From Hamiltosporidium magnivora (taxonomy: Eukaryota; Microsporidia; Dubosqiidae): a DNA stretch of 16,219 nucleotides. Position numbers and translations under genes: made by a program. Under the pieces are notes generated by a model that had not been told where the DNA came from, ran no database searches, and saw only the letters and a list, made by a program, of their open reading frames with translations. Position 1 is the stretch's first letter. Each line of letters opens with the position of its first letter. Below are positions 1 through 9,075 of this stretch, one piece after another. The stretch is taken from assembly GCA_004325065.1 (NCBI GenBank), contig PITI01000236.1:1-16219 (forward strand). The letters are read 5' to 3'.

Positions 1-905
1 AATATTTGTAAACACTAACATCTTCTAGAAGAGTAGCAGTATCTTCACAACACGTATCATTTGTGGCTGACTTCTCTTTGTTAATCTCTAACCCAATCAC
101 CTCTAAAAATTCCTTTGCCTCACTTGTCATCGCACTCAATGTTAAACTGTCTATAGCAAAACACTTAAAGTTATCAATGAACAAGAGATGATTAGTAGAG
201 TGAGATTCTGCATTTGTTTGTACTATCACTTTTGTGTATTTTTCATTAAGCTTTCGGCTTAATGGATCCATACACAACACAAATAACAAAGGTGACAAAC
301 TATCTCCTTTTATAATCCCTCTTCAATCTTCTTGCTCATGATTTTTTCAGGCCCTACTGATATATCAATTTTCCATCTTGATATAATTACCTTAATAAAT
401 TTCAGGATCTAATCAGGTTCTTAAAGTCTTAAATGCATCGAGTCGAATAAGCATGATTTATTGCTATTATGCTTTTTTAACATCAATCCATGTCGCCTAA
501 AGATTGTTTCCGCAGTTTTTATTCAAGAAAATGATGTGTAAAGACTGTTCTTTAGCTTATTGCATACCAGTTTCCGCCCATAATTGATTATCTGCGAGCG
601 AAACTCGCCTTTCACTTCACGTTAAACAACTTGCGTTACACTTTTTGTCGTGAATTAATGAGGTTGGACATACAAGTGATTGGGCGTTAGTTGGAACCCC
701 TCATGGGGGTACCTTGTGGTATCAAGTATGTAAGCCTACAGTAAAACTAGTCAGCTTGTGATGTTTCTTTCAGACAAATTACTTTTACAATTCATAGAGA
801 TATTTCTGAAGAGTCATAAGTTTTTTGATAGAAAAAATTGTAAATACAATCAATTCCAGCAGCTTTCCATTTGGGAAGCCAATTAATGATACTTAAAAAT
901 TCATA
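1..905 (-). pseudogene. Reverse transcriptase domain of the left LINE relic
   Basis: Recognisable blocks occur in order. A pre-palm block at about 905-830 reads EFLSIINWLPKWKAAGIDC. The conserved segment at about 720-650 reads PQGTPMRGSN, a stop, then RPITCMSNL, matching the usual NYRPI block. A segment at 595-540 reads ADNQLWAETGMQ. Palm motif A at 493-470 reads TWIDVKKA, with the catalytic Asp at 484. The block RGIIKGDSLSPLLF begins at 322, and motif C is LLFIDN at about 187-170. From 322 to 1 the frame is open and continues off the window. Damage includes TAA at the NYRPI tyrosine, TAG after GNNL near 499, and frameshifts near 640, 470, 400 and 323. Motif C has Asn where the second catalytic Asp belongs (FIDD expected). 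The family role is target-primed reverse transcription; this copy cannot make the protein. Confidence 0.9.
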
Positions 906-2130
906 AAGTGAAGGAAACATGGTCGTATTTTTAATCTTTTACAAATGATCTCAAATAGTCATCCTAGGTAACCACTTTAATATTTTTTTTCCACATTTTA
1001 GACCAAAAACTCACGATTTAATCAAGACTAATCCTATGCTTCAATTCAACACGCTCAGGTAACCCACGTTTTAAATGAACTCGGAATAACTCAAACATAA
1101 GATTTTCTGTTCGGAATTGATTCCCCCTCTCATACATCGTAATTTTTTTTCGTAAACATTTAAAGACTCCTTCTTCATAACTAGAGTCTCGGAAGATCAG
1201 TTACACTGCTCATGTTTTAATTAAGTTCTCGCATTATTTTCCTAAGGCTTTTCGCTTCTGAAGTTAAGAACTTTTCTTGTTTACAATCTTCTGAGAAGAT
1301 CTTTAATTAGTACTAATTTAGAAATTTTACTTACTATATTTTTCTTTCGAGCAATTCTAGGGTTCTCTTTACGTGTTGCCTCGTCATAGCATACTTTTGC
1401 AGCTTGCATGACATACGCGGCTTCCGTAATTAAATCGGGAACATGAGCTTTGGCATACTCACCGATAATTTGATTAATGAAGTCCAAAACCTTACTGTCA
1501 CTTTTTCAATTAGAAACTTTCGAGTTCGGACCTCACTTCTCCAATTTCCTTCTCCGAGATTTCTTTGATTTTACTCTAAAATTCATCGCTCAGGTTTATG
1601 TACTTCGTTTTGTAGGGCAGGGTGCATGGCTTAGTAAAACAAGATGCAATTCTACTTCGCTCTCTATTCTTTTCTTGCCTTATTTCCCTCGCTGCCTCTT
1701 TTTCTTCAATTTTTCAAACGCATCGATATCTAATCAGCAGCCGAATTTCTCAGTATAGTGCTTTATATATGCAGGCCAGCCATTTCTGAGCATTCCCTCA
1801 AACTTGTTTTGCACTGCTAAAAAAGCAAAGTATAGCCATTCCTAATATACGGCTGTATCAGAGTCAAGTATTTGATACAATACTATCGTCGATCTTATTC
1901 TAGTATGGCATCTGTATTGAGGTATATCATGACGTTGGCAGGTCTACGCGCAAGGACATTCGTACCGGAAAACGAGGGTATGGTGTCAATTAAACAGACT
2001 CAACTAGTTCCGGTGTGTTGCTTGGTGGTTGGTGTGTGGTACAAAGAGAGTAAGGTTGAGATAGAAGTCTCTCGGATAGCATTGCTACATTTACATCACA
2101 TGTTTTATTGTCTCTTGCACTGTTGTCCAT
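1..2130 (-). mobile_element. Non-LTR retrotransposon (LINE) relic, 5' and reverse transcriptase part, cut by window edge
   Basis: This is one degenerate LINE open reading frame read right to left. A plausible start codon lies at 2130, about 20 bases after a TATAAAATG stretch; the first segment (starting MDNSARDNKTCD) stays open to a TAA at 1992. Pieces of coding frame then continue through 1870-1500, an open block at about 1508-1281 (containing DFINQIIGEYAKAHVPDL), a block at 1200-930 (RDSSYEEGVFKCLRKK, then ERGNQFRTENLMFELFR), and the reverse transcriptase from about 905 to 1. Several in-frame stops and frameshifts show it is dead. There is no sign of an APE endonuclease before the RT. That absence and its match to the element at 5446-6841 place it with LINEs that carry a C-terminal restriction-like endonuclease (R2, R4/Dong type). 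Its G+C is clearly higher than the flanks (about 49% over 1921-2040). The exact 5' boundary is uncertain. Confidence 0.85.
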
Positions 2131-2262
2131 GGATTTAAAGCCTTTTTTTCATTTTATAGATTTTCGCGGTCTACTTTTTTCCTTCTACCCATTTTTAAAA
2201 AGTATATTTATAAATATAAGATTATATACAGAATGGTGTTTGCGATTTTGTAATATAAATTT

Positions 2263-2556
2263 TTATACAATTGTATGTATTAGTTTTGGATCTATTTTTT
2301 TATTTAATAAAATTCTGGATTAAAATATTTTTTAACATTTTTATATGTTTTCTTCTACCTCTTTAACCACTATTGTCTCTTCTTCCAAATCCGACTCTTC
2401 ATTTATGTTATTGGTCGGTTCCTCTAAAGTGGTTACTCCTTGTGAAATAAGGGGTGTATTATTTTTTGGTTTTAAAATTTTAACACCATCTTCCTCTCTT
2501 TTCGCTTCTTTTAAAGGGGGTATTGATTGTTTATGATCTATACAGATTATATAAAA
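2263..2556 (-). pseudogene. Acidic coding relic, copy 1 of a two-copy family
   Basis: The minus strand is open from 2556 to 2344 with no ATG, so the 5' end is missing. It encodes a charged segment that includes IPPLKEAKREEDGVKIL and NEESDLEEETIVVKEVEENI. A TAA at 2343 and two further in-frame stops (2334, 2322) interrupt it. The frame nevertheless continues into RILLN before a final TAA at 2265. The NEESDLEE...VEENI...RILLN pattern matches positions 7040-7140 on the plus strand, including 23 of 25 identical bases (2403-2379 against 7040-7064). It sits about 130 bases upstream of the LINE start codon at 2130 and on the same strand. It could be the 3' end of a host gene family or a first ORF of the LINE. 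I do not recognise a function. Confidence 0.55.
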
Positions 2557-4240
2557 TTATTTATATAGAAGTCTTGGTTGGAATATAAAAAAAAATAATT
2601 TTTAAGGCTCAAATAATTAACAAACGATTTATAGTTGTTATGACTCAATCTTAGATTGTATAAAACGTTTAGATCAAATTTAATTCGAGTATTACATATT
2701 GTTTCCATATCTTCACTTATATTTTTTTAAAGAAGGTATAAGAATACTTTTGGTCTAAGCATCTGTTAAATAAATGTAAAATATAGTTTCCTTCTTCCTT
2801 TATGACAGCTAATCCAAAATTTTATCTTATATTTCAAAATAAATGGGTATTTGGCTACAAATTTATTTATTGTTAGAAAAGACTACGGCTATTTTTTGCT
2901 TATAACATTCTTAATATCACATCTGTATTAAAAATTGACATTTTGAAGAAAAAATTTGGTTCCTACAATTTTACGAAGAACAGGAATTTACGATAAATTT
3001 AAAATACGTTTATACAAAATTTAAAGTATTTTCTAGTTACTCTGCTAGTATATTATACATGTTAATTTTTTATTACATTTTCAGGAACTTCCTAATCTAT
3101 AAGATTTCGATTTGGAGTTTTTCTTTTCTATAAACTTGGATTTAACCGTAGAAATAAAATTAAAAAAATAAATCTCTTGCATAATTTTTTTAATTTTTGC
3201 CTAGGGTAGATAAAATTTTGAATTGAATACCGATGACAAGCTTAAAAACAGTTTCATGACCTTATTTTTCCTATTTCGACAAGTGAATATCTAGCTTCGA
3301 TTAACATTGTTTTGATTATAGTTTGTTAAATACCTCACCGAAGTCACTCCGAAGTAATTGAAAATGAATGAAAAATAACACTAGCTTCTTTTTGATTTCG
3401 AATGCTAAAATTCCTAAATGTTAAAAAAAGAAGAACAATAATTCAAATGAAATTCATCTTAAATCCTTCGCATCGCGTATTGTGTGACCTGAAGATTTAG
3501 ATGTTGTACAGAATACAACCTTAGTGTAATAAATGTCAGATTGGATATTTAAATTAGAAAGGAAATATTTAATATAATTTGACTTCAAACTTGAGATTAT
3601 TCTATTAAATTAAAAATAATTTTCTACCCTTAAAATTGTAAAAGTATGATAACCTCGACATATCGATTATTTATAAAAAAATGTGACTTTTCCGTGGGAA
3701 TATTCAGCAAAATCGTTATGAAACTATAAGTCTATTCGCAGCAAAAGTCTGCACAGTATTTGCAGAAATTATATCTTAATTTTTTGCTAACATGTCTTGT
3801 TATATTTGCTCGGTAATATATATACCAAATTTGTTTTAATGTAAAAAAATTTGTATGAAATTTTATATCAAAATATATCATTATGGTTTTCACGTTTTGA
3901 TTTAGTATCTATTTGATAACCCTAACCAATTACAAGATGAAAGATTTTTTTTTAAATTGAAATTTTCTTTAGATTTATAATATTACAATGAATTACATTC
4001 ATACAATGCTTTTAAAAATGAATTATAATGTAAACTTTATAAAATGTACACATTGGCTTAGATTAAAAAAATGAAATAAAAGTACATTTAACCGTATTTA
4101 TATGATAAATGATTTATTTAAAAAAATATTGTAGTAAAAATAAATAGAAGTATTAAATAGATTTGGCTTATGACCTAGACTCATGCCAAACTCTATTTAA
4201 AAAAATGTATTAAGGAAGAAAACTATAATTACATATTTGT
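2557..4240. other. A+T-rich stretch without a supportable gene
   Basis: About 1.7 kb with very low G+C and dense stops in all frames. The best candidate is a plus-strand frame from an ATG at 2802 to about 2996, starting MTANPKFYLIFQNKWVFGYK. It has a single TAG in 64 codons where about six stops would be expected by chance. It might be a gene fragment, but nothing in it is recognisable and I would not call it a gene. No RNA gene, array or long repeat is apparent. Confidence 0.4.
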
Positions 4241-5328
4241 TTAGTACACGTTTAAAAGTACGGTATTGAAATTATCTAAAATGCTTTGTTCATATCTGAT
4301 TTGAAAAAATGTTTTTTTAGTCGGTTTACTTTTTAGCCATTTCAAGTCATAATGTCTATAGTCAGGAGATATAGTTGGATTAAATTTTTTTACAAGAGCA
4401 TCTAATGGCATCTTGTTATAGTCTTTAAAATTTTCAATCTGTTCAGAGATTCGTTTTAAATGTACCAAAAACTCTCTATCCTTATCATCTAAACAAAATC
4501 TAATATATCACTACCAGTCAACTGATTTAGCATCTTTAGAGCCTTTAAATGCTTATAGAAGCTCTTTACATATATATTCTGGCACCATTCCAGTTAACTT
4601 ATTTCTGATATATGCCGTGAATATACTAGAATTATCATTTATTGTTAATACCTTAGACTATATCGACCATTATCTCTCAGAGAATATGAGACTGCCTTTT
4701 TAACACCATATTTACCTGAAATTCTAAAAACACTTGTTTCAATATCTTTTTCAAGAATATACTGCTTAATATTGTCGATAAATTTGTTTAATTTTTTTTA
4801 TAGCATCTCCACCGCGTACGTTTTTACTCATATTTACAACAAAACCGCATTTTTTCGTGGCTTTTTCGTGTTTCAGATTTAAAATGTTTTTATTTTCTTT
4901 AGATTCTATACAAAATTTCTTTTCTAGTTTTAATTTGAGATTTTTTATTTGAAGTGCAAATCAACAGCATGTTTTTTTATGAAATTATGTTGAAAATAAT
5001 ATATACAACAATAATTTCACAAGTGCTTTGTGATCATATTAAATAAAAAATTTTCGTGTAATTTAAACGATCTGGTGTTTCGTGCTCTTTAAAAATAAAA
5101 AATTATATTATTTTCCTTTCTTTCGAATTCGTTTTTTACGCAAAATTGGGCATCTAAGGATCGATGGTTTTTAATCAGGAGTACATAAGGATTTTTAAAT
5201 GTGAAAGTAGCTTCTTTTGAACGTATTATCCCATATAGAAATTTTGATTAAGGGATTTCTTGTATAAAAAACGCACCGATGCTAGGACTAATTAAAAAGT
5301 GAAAAAATTCTTTGCCGTGTGCCGGCAT
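4241..5328 (-). pseudogene. RhoGAP-domain protein, decayed
   Basis: RhoGAP domains stimulate GTP hydrolysis by Rho-family GTPases. A start codon at 5328 (MPAHGKEFFHFLISPSIGAF) opens one frame to about 4957 with stops at 5250, 5091 and 5019. A frameshift leads into a lysine-rich helical segment (LKLKLEKKF, about 4930) and then KKCGFVVNMSKNVRGGDAI. A slip in an A-tract near 4800 leads into NKFIDNIKQYILEKD, then ETSVFRISGKYGV. A frameshift near 4655 leads to TAYIRNKLTGMVPEY, stops at 4555 and 4513-4508, then LVHLKRISEQIENF and YNKMPLDALVKKFNPTI, ending at TAA 4241. The FRISG segment with the arginine finger and the HLxRI...NKM...FxPT helix are the usual RhoGAP landmarks, at normal spacing. The Asn normally found after NKMxxR reads as Ala. 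The total is about 360 codons with the domain in the second half. Function is lost unless the frameshifts are sequence errors; the five or more in-frame stops argue against that. Confidence 0.72.
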
Positions 5329-5445
5329 GGAGAAGTATAAATGAAAATTTTTTATTTAATAAGGGTCTTCTGTTTTGTTTCATTTTCCCTCCTTCTTAGG
5401 AATAAAAGAAATATTCATTTAAGAGGTGTTGATCTATAGTCAAAA
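5329..5445. other. Junction between RhoGAP relic and 5'-truncated LINE
   Basis: This short gap lies between the divergent RhoGAP start (5328, minus) and the first recognisable codons of the right LINE copy (about 5446, plus). It should contain the upstream region of the RhoGAP gene; on the minus strand TTTATACTTCTCC directly precedes its ATG. It should also contain the point where the LINE was truncated. I see no target-site duplication. Confidence 0.4.
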
Positions 5446-6841
5446 CTGAGTTTACGACAAATGTAATTAGCTTAGGGATATAACAAAAAGAAGCTATCGA
5501 CAAATGATGCGTGTTACGAAACTAAAGCTACTCTTCTTGAAGGAATATGTGTTTATTTATACCTTGGAATAATAGAAGGTACCAGAGAAATTTAAACAAG
5601 TAAGTCGTTCGAAGAAGTACAGAATAAACTGATATCAATGGTCAAAAGACTTTGCCATACTAGATTAAATACTCAAAAAATATTTTCTCAATTTAATCAA
5701 CATGTGATATCTTAAATAAACTATCTCATAAGAGTACTTCAACTTTAATAAGCCGATTTCTCTACTTAATATGATTCTGTGCATATGTTGTTGGTAAAAA
5801 AAAACGAGGCATTTCATTTTCCATGATGTAAAGAAAATTTGTTCCTTTCCAGATAGAACTTAATAGCAGCTTTCATATTCTCGAGTTGCGAAGTGAAAAT
5901 ATGCTTCTGAACTTTTGGATTGTCTAGAAAAAAGATAAAAAAATATCATCTAGAAGAGCAGAATCTAAATGGTGAAAAATACTAACAACCCCACCCTTAC
6001 ATCAATAAAAAGTTTTAAAAAAAGAGTATAGGTTGAAAAGAGAGATCACAAAGAAGAGTGCAGAAGAAGCTCAGCTTGCAGCACTATATAACGAAATCTA
6101 AAAAACATAAACTTTTTCTCAATGTTATATAAAATGCAAGAAAAAATGAGATTATAAATGTTGGTGACTGTTCTAGATTGCTGAAGAAAGCGAATATTAG
6201 GCCATGTGGCAAAACGGTGGTTTGCTATACCCAGGATTGGAATGTTTTCTTAAGAGCAGAACGTATGTGTCATGGCTGCGGTTGGTCTAGTAAAACTGTA
6301 GATTATCTAGCAAAGCGACCTAAGAAAATATTAGGAAAAGACATGTCCAGACACAGTAATGAAGGGATTAATTTTGCGCAGCTTCTCTTCAAAAATATAT
6401 ATAATTTTAAGTCTTTAAAACAGATTAAGAGCGATTCAGTTCCTGAAATTCTTGATAACGAGTATGCAAAGATAAGAATGGACATCATGGATAAACACGT
6501 ATGTCAAGATCCGAAATAATAGCCCCCGAATATTTATTTTAGATAGGAAGAACAGGATGATAACACCCCTTCGAAGTAGAAAATACTTCCCAATATTCAC
6601 TTCAAATAGTTGAAACTGAAAAATTTAGTAAGTATGACATATTTGCAAAGGTTTTACTTTTTATTATAAAATGTATGTAGAGATATTCCCTTATGTGGTG
6701 ACTTGGGAGGGTATTGTGACAAAATATCATAAGAACTATGCTAAAATATTACAAGTACCAATGTATGTAGAGGCATATATACAATCAATAGTACTTAAGA
6801 AGGCAGTCGAAACAATTTCTTATTATCGAAAAAGAGGCTAG
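5446..6841 (+). mobile_element. 5'-truncated LINE relic: end of RT, thumb/linker and endonuclease
   Basis: The frame picks up just after palm motif C (TTNVISLGI, then STNDACYETKATLLEG and YLYLGIIEG at about 5500-5580). This overlaps the left copy, which reads ATNDTCCEDTATLLED at its end, so the two are the same family. It continues with SFEEVQNKLISMVKRLCHTR (about 5610-5660), NQHVIS, CKENLFLSR (about 5827), LRSENMLLNFW (about 5885), KEYRLKREITKKSAEEAQL (about 6024-6080) and NEIINVGDCSRLLKKANIRP (about 6145-6205). The C-terminal domain ends at a TAG at 6839. Many stops and at least six frameshifts are present. Loss of everything upstream of the RT palm fits the 5' truncation usual for LINE insertion. 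The plus orientation is opposite to the left copy. Confidence 0.88.
6096..6841 (+). pseudogene. Zinc knuckle and restriction-like endonuclease domain of the right LINE
   Basis: A long frame runs from about 6096 to a TAA at 6517, broken only by a TAA near 6129. It holds a knuckle that should be C-x2-C-x8-H-x4-C. The first two Cys are present (CHGC at 6268-6279), but Tyr and Pro stand in place of His and the last Cys. RHSNEG then follows the usual RHNEV pattern. After a frameshift near 6525, where the PD of the nuclease would lie (CCCGA then ATATTTATTTTAGATAGG), comes IFILDRKNRMITP. A further shift leads to EVENTSQ and IVETEKFSKYDIFAK, with the acidic residue and EK..KY pattern of the nuclease core. 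The last block, from about 6680, is EIFPYVVTWEGIVTKYHKNY and VEAYIQSIVLKKAVE. In the family this nuclease nicks the target for priming; this copy is inactive. Confidence 0.85.
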
Positions 6842-6937
6842 TGTCTCAACTAAATGCTAAAAAGAGCTGCGAAAGAGCAAATAAGTATTATTGAATGAGC
6901 TGAGAGTGTAAACAAGCTACACCTCTTGTAAATCAAG
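6842..6937 (+). other. Probable LINE 3' untranslated region
   Basis: These 96 bases separate the LINE stop codon from the next ATG and carry a hairpin at 6902-6925. No poly(A) tail or simple-repeat tail follows, which is usual for R2-type elements but could also reflect decay. The 3' boundary of the element is not visible. Confidence 0.4.
6902..6925 (+). repeat. Stem-loop in the LINE 3' region
   Basis: GAGAGTGTA pairs with TACACCTC across a seven-base loop (AACAAGC), giving eight base pairs with one bulged A. Such structures in LINE 3' ends can be what the element's own reverse transcriptase recognises. That role is inference here. Confidence 0.4.
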
Positions 6938-7159
6938 ATGACTTCGAAGGAAGATAGGGCTCAGACTGAAAATACAAACAATATTTCCAACCTTGTTTTA
7001 GATAGCATAACCTCATTTGCGGATCTAAAAATTTGTGCAAATGAAGATTCGGATTTAGAAGAAGGCGGTGAAGTTATTAAAACGGTTGAAAAAAATATTA
7101 AGAATGAGAAAATTATTTTACCAAGAATTTTATTAAATATAATGGCTATGGAATTTTAA
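6938..7159 (+). pseudogene. Acidic coding segment, copy 2 of a two-copy family
   Basis: An uninterrupted 73-codon frame from an ATG to TAA, starting MTSKEDRAQTENTNNI and ending ILPRILLNIMAMEF. Residues 34-58 (ANEDSDLEEGGEVIKTVEKN) and the later RILLN align with the minus-strand relic at 2556-2263, so it is a genuine duplicated coding sequence. The protein is short, acidic in the middle, and lacks a signal peptide or membrane segment. It starts 97 bases after the stop codon of the LINE endonuclease, on the same strand. It may be the truncated first ORF of another LINE copy, or the remains of a host gene beside which LINEs inserted. The ATG may be fortuitous because copy 1 has extra coding sequence upstream with no match here. 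No function is recognised. Confidence 0.5.
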
Positions 7160-8478
7160 TTAGTTATTGAGAAGATATGTAATATTTAATTTTCTTCTTA
7201 AATCGAAAAACTTTATTTCTACTTGATACAAATATTTTATATTCTTTGGATAATTTATGGTTGTAGATATGATTATTATTAGTTACTTCTGCTTAAAGTT
7301 TTCAGCTTAGCCGAAATTCACCATTTCATTTCTTTCAGTAGGCAAAAAATATAAAAAAAGTTCAAAATTCAAACTTTCACTTTAAAAATTATAACAATTT
7401 TCGTGTTTTGAGAAAACTCACTCAAAAATATCAGAAAAAACAAAAATATTTCATTGTAAAGAATTAAATATATTCTAATATATAATAACACCAATATCTA
7501 AATATTATAACGAAAATCATTTTCCAATTAAAGTAACACCTTTAAATTTTAATATACTTTCTTTTTTAAAAAATCTTATTAAAATTTTTAGAAACTGCAA
7601 AATTTCTACTTAAAAAGTATCGAACTGTATAAATATGCTGTTTATATGTATAATGGATTATAAATAGACTAAAATTAATGTATTTTTTTATTTATTTCAA
7701 TGTTACACCATCTATTTTAAATATATTAACAGATATATTTATATATCACTTTTTTTTAAATTAAAGATTTTTTGTATAATAAGCCTGTGAAATAAAAATA
7801 TATTATTTATCATAAAAAAAGCAAAGTTTTTATAACAAGTTTCATAAAAATAAATTTCTAACACAAAAGACTAAAAACTAGTGTCTTAAATAATATAAGT
7901 AAAACGAGTCTTTGGCAGTTTAAGGGTATGTAAAAAAAGTCACTTTAATTTAATACCTTCAACAATATAAAAAATTATACTTTAGAATTCAATATCAATA
8001 GAATCTGTTATTTTTTTAATAGCTTTGCCGAAACAGGTATTTACATAACATATAAATAAGAAACACATTTTACTGATTATTTGTAATTACTATGTTATTT
8101 TACCTAACACATAAATATATAAGCTTGAAAGAAGATATTGCGGAATTGTAAAATACTCATTTAAACTTAAAGAAGCAAGTTAAAGGAAAAAAATCATATT
8201 CAGGAAAGCAGAAGTTTTAAAAATGAAAATTCAAAATCTATTTAAACCTAGTAAAGACTTTCTACGAATAAAACCGAGGAACAAAGGAGATGCAACAAAA
8301 AAGAAGTTAAAAAGGCACAATAAACAAAGGTAAACGTCAATTTTAAACTTTGAATAATAGAATCATACATGTCTAGTATTATTAGGTAATTAAAATTATT
8401 TATACTTTAGCTCCAAACAGAAGCAGTGACCGTTATATCTAAGATAAAATAGTATTTTAGTTCTTAAGAAATGTGTAA
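7160..8478. other. A+T-rich stretch, no gene recognised
   Basis: About 1.3 kb of low-complexity A+T-rich DNA with frequent stops in every frame. The only item worth noting is a 36-codon ATG-to-TAA frame at 8223-8333 (plus). It is strikingly basic (FKPSKDFLRIKPRNKGD, then KKKLKRHNKQR) but too short to support as a gene alone. Confidence 0.4.
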
Positions 8479-9075
8479 ATAAATAGTAACTTTGCTAAAA
8501 TAATAAGAATCGTGATATCAGAAGCGGAAATAGATAAGCACAAACAAAATAACCAAAAAACTGATTACTTGAATATCATATTCTACTAATATGAAATAAA
8601 TAAAGATCTGGGTCATAAAAAAGACTCCGCGCTGATGCCATTAAAGAAATTATATAGAATATAGCACATAAATAAGGAATATAAACAGAATAAAAACCGA
8701 GGCTTAAATTATAATCAAGTAACCTGATATATAGCGGATGAAAAAATAGAAGGTTTCATGTGTTTGATAAATTTACTCATCAAAATGTTTTTATATTTTT
8801 TAAAAAAAAAGACAAATAAACTAACGATTGTCTAAGCAGCAATGGTCAAAGCCCTCGAAGATTAGTGTATAGATACTCTCATATATGTAGATAGAGACCC
8901 TTTTGATCACAAATGCACCAAAATACATCAGGAATAGCTAAAATACCCTGGAATATATTTGTACAACCAATTTATATTTCTAAGAATGAGAATACTAATT
9001 ATATATTTTACTATCCAAGATGATCTTAGCCAATTCAAAATACTTACGAATATTCAGAAAAAAACATCAATGTAG
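8479..9075 (+). pseudogene. Candidate decayed gene held in one frame
   Basis: One plus-strand frame of 199 codons carries only six internal stops (8587, 8662, 8725, 8833, 8863, 8935) before TAG at 9073, where about 18 would be expected at this composition. The translation has protein-like stretches such as ISEAEIDKHKQNNQKTDYLN, NKDLGHKKDSALMPLKKLYR, YIADEKIEGFMCLINLL and YVDRDPFDHKCTKIHQE. No frameshift is needed, which suggests decay by substitution. A second frame is also open for about 32 codons near 8910-9020 (TSGIAKIPWNIFVQ), so the true frame there is unsure. I do not recognise a family, and the call rests on stop scarcity alone. Confidence 0.3.

Noticed and set aside
1477..2138. Plus-strand open frames at 1477-1758 and 1872-2138
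   Set aside because: They lie antisense to the LINE coding sequence, whose higher G+C thins out stops. The minus strand carries the recognisable protein.
2108..2536. Plus-strand open frames at 2108-2323 and 2345-2536
   Set aside because: The second is the antisense of the acidic relic conserved at 6938-7159. The first is a Phe-rich frame typical of T-rich sequence, with no other support.
4796..4803. A-tract frameshift in the RhoGAP relic read as an intron or programmed slip
   Set aside because: A one-base shift in a run of eight A with no splice signals is simpler as decay or a sequencing error, and other frameshifts and stops surround it.
6303..6488. Minus-strand frame of 61 codons
   Set aside because: It is antisense to the LINE zinc knuckle region, which is clearly coding on the plus strand.
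8223..8333. Very basic 36-codon ORF as a ribosomal-type small protein
   Set aside because: It is too short, with Lys/Arg content expected from AAA/AGA-rich DNA, and no family signature.
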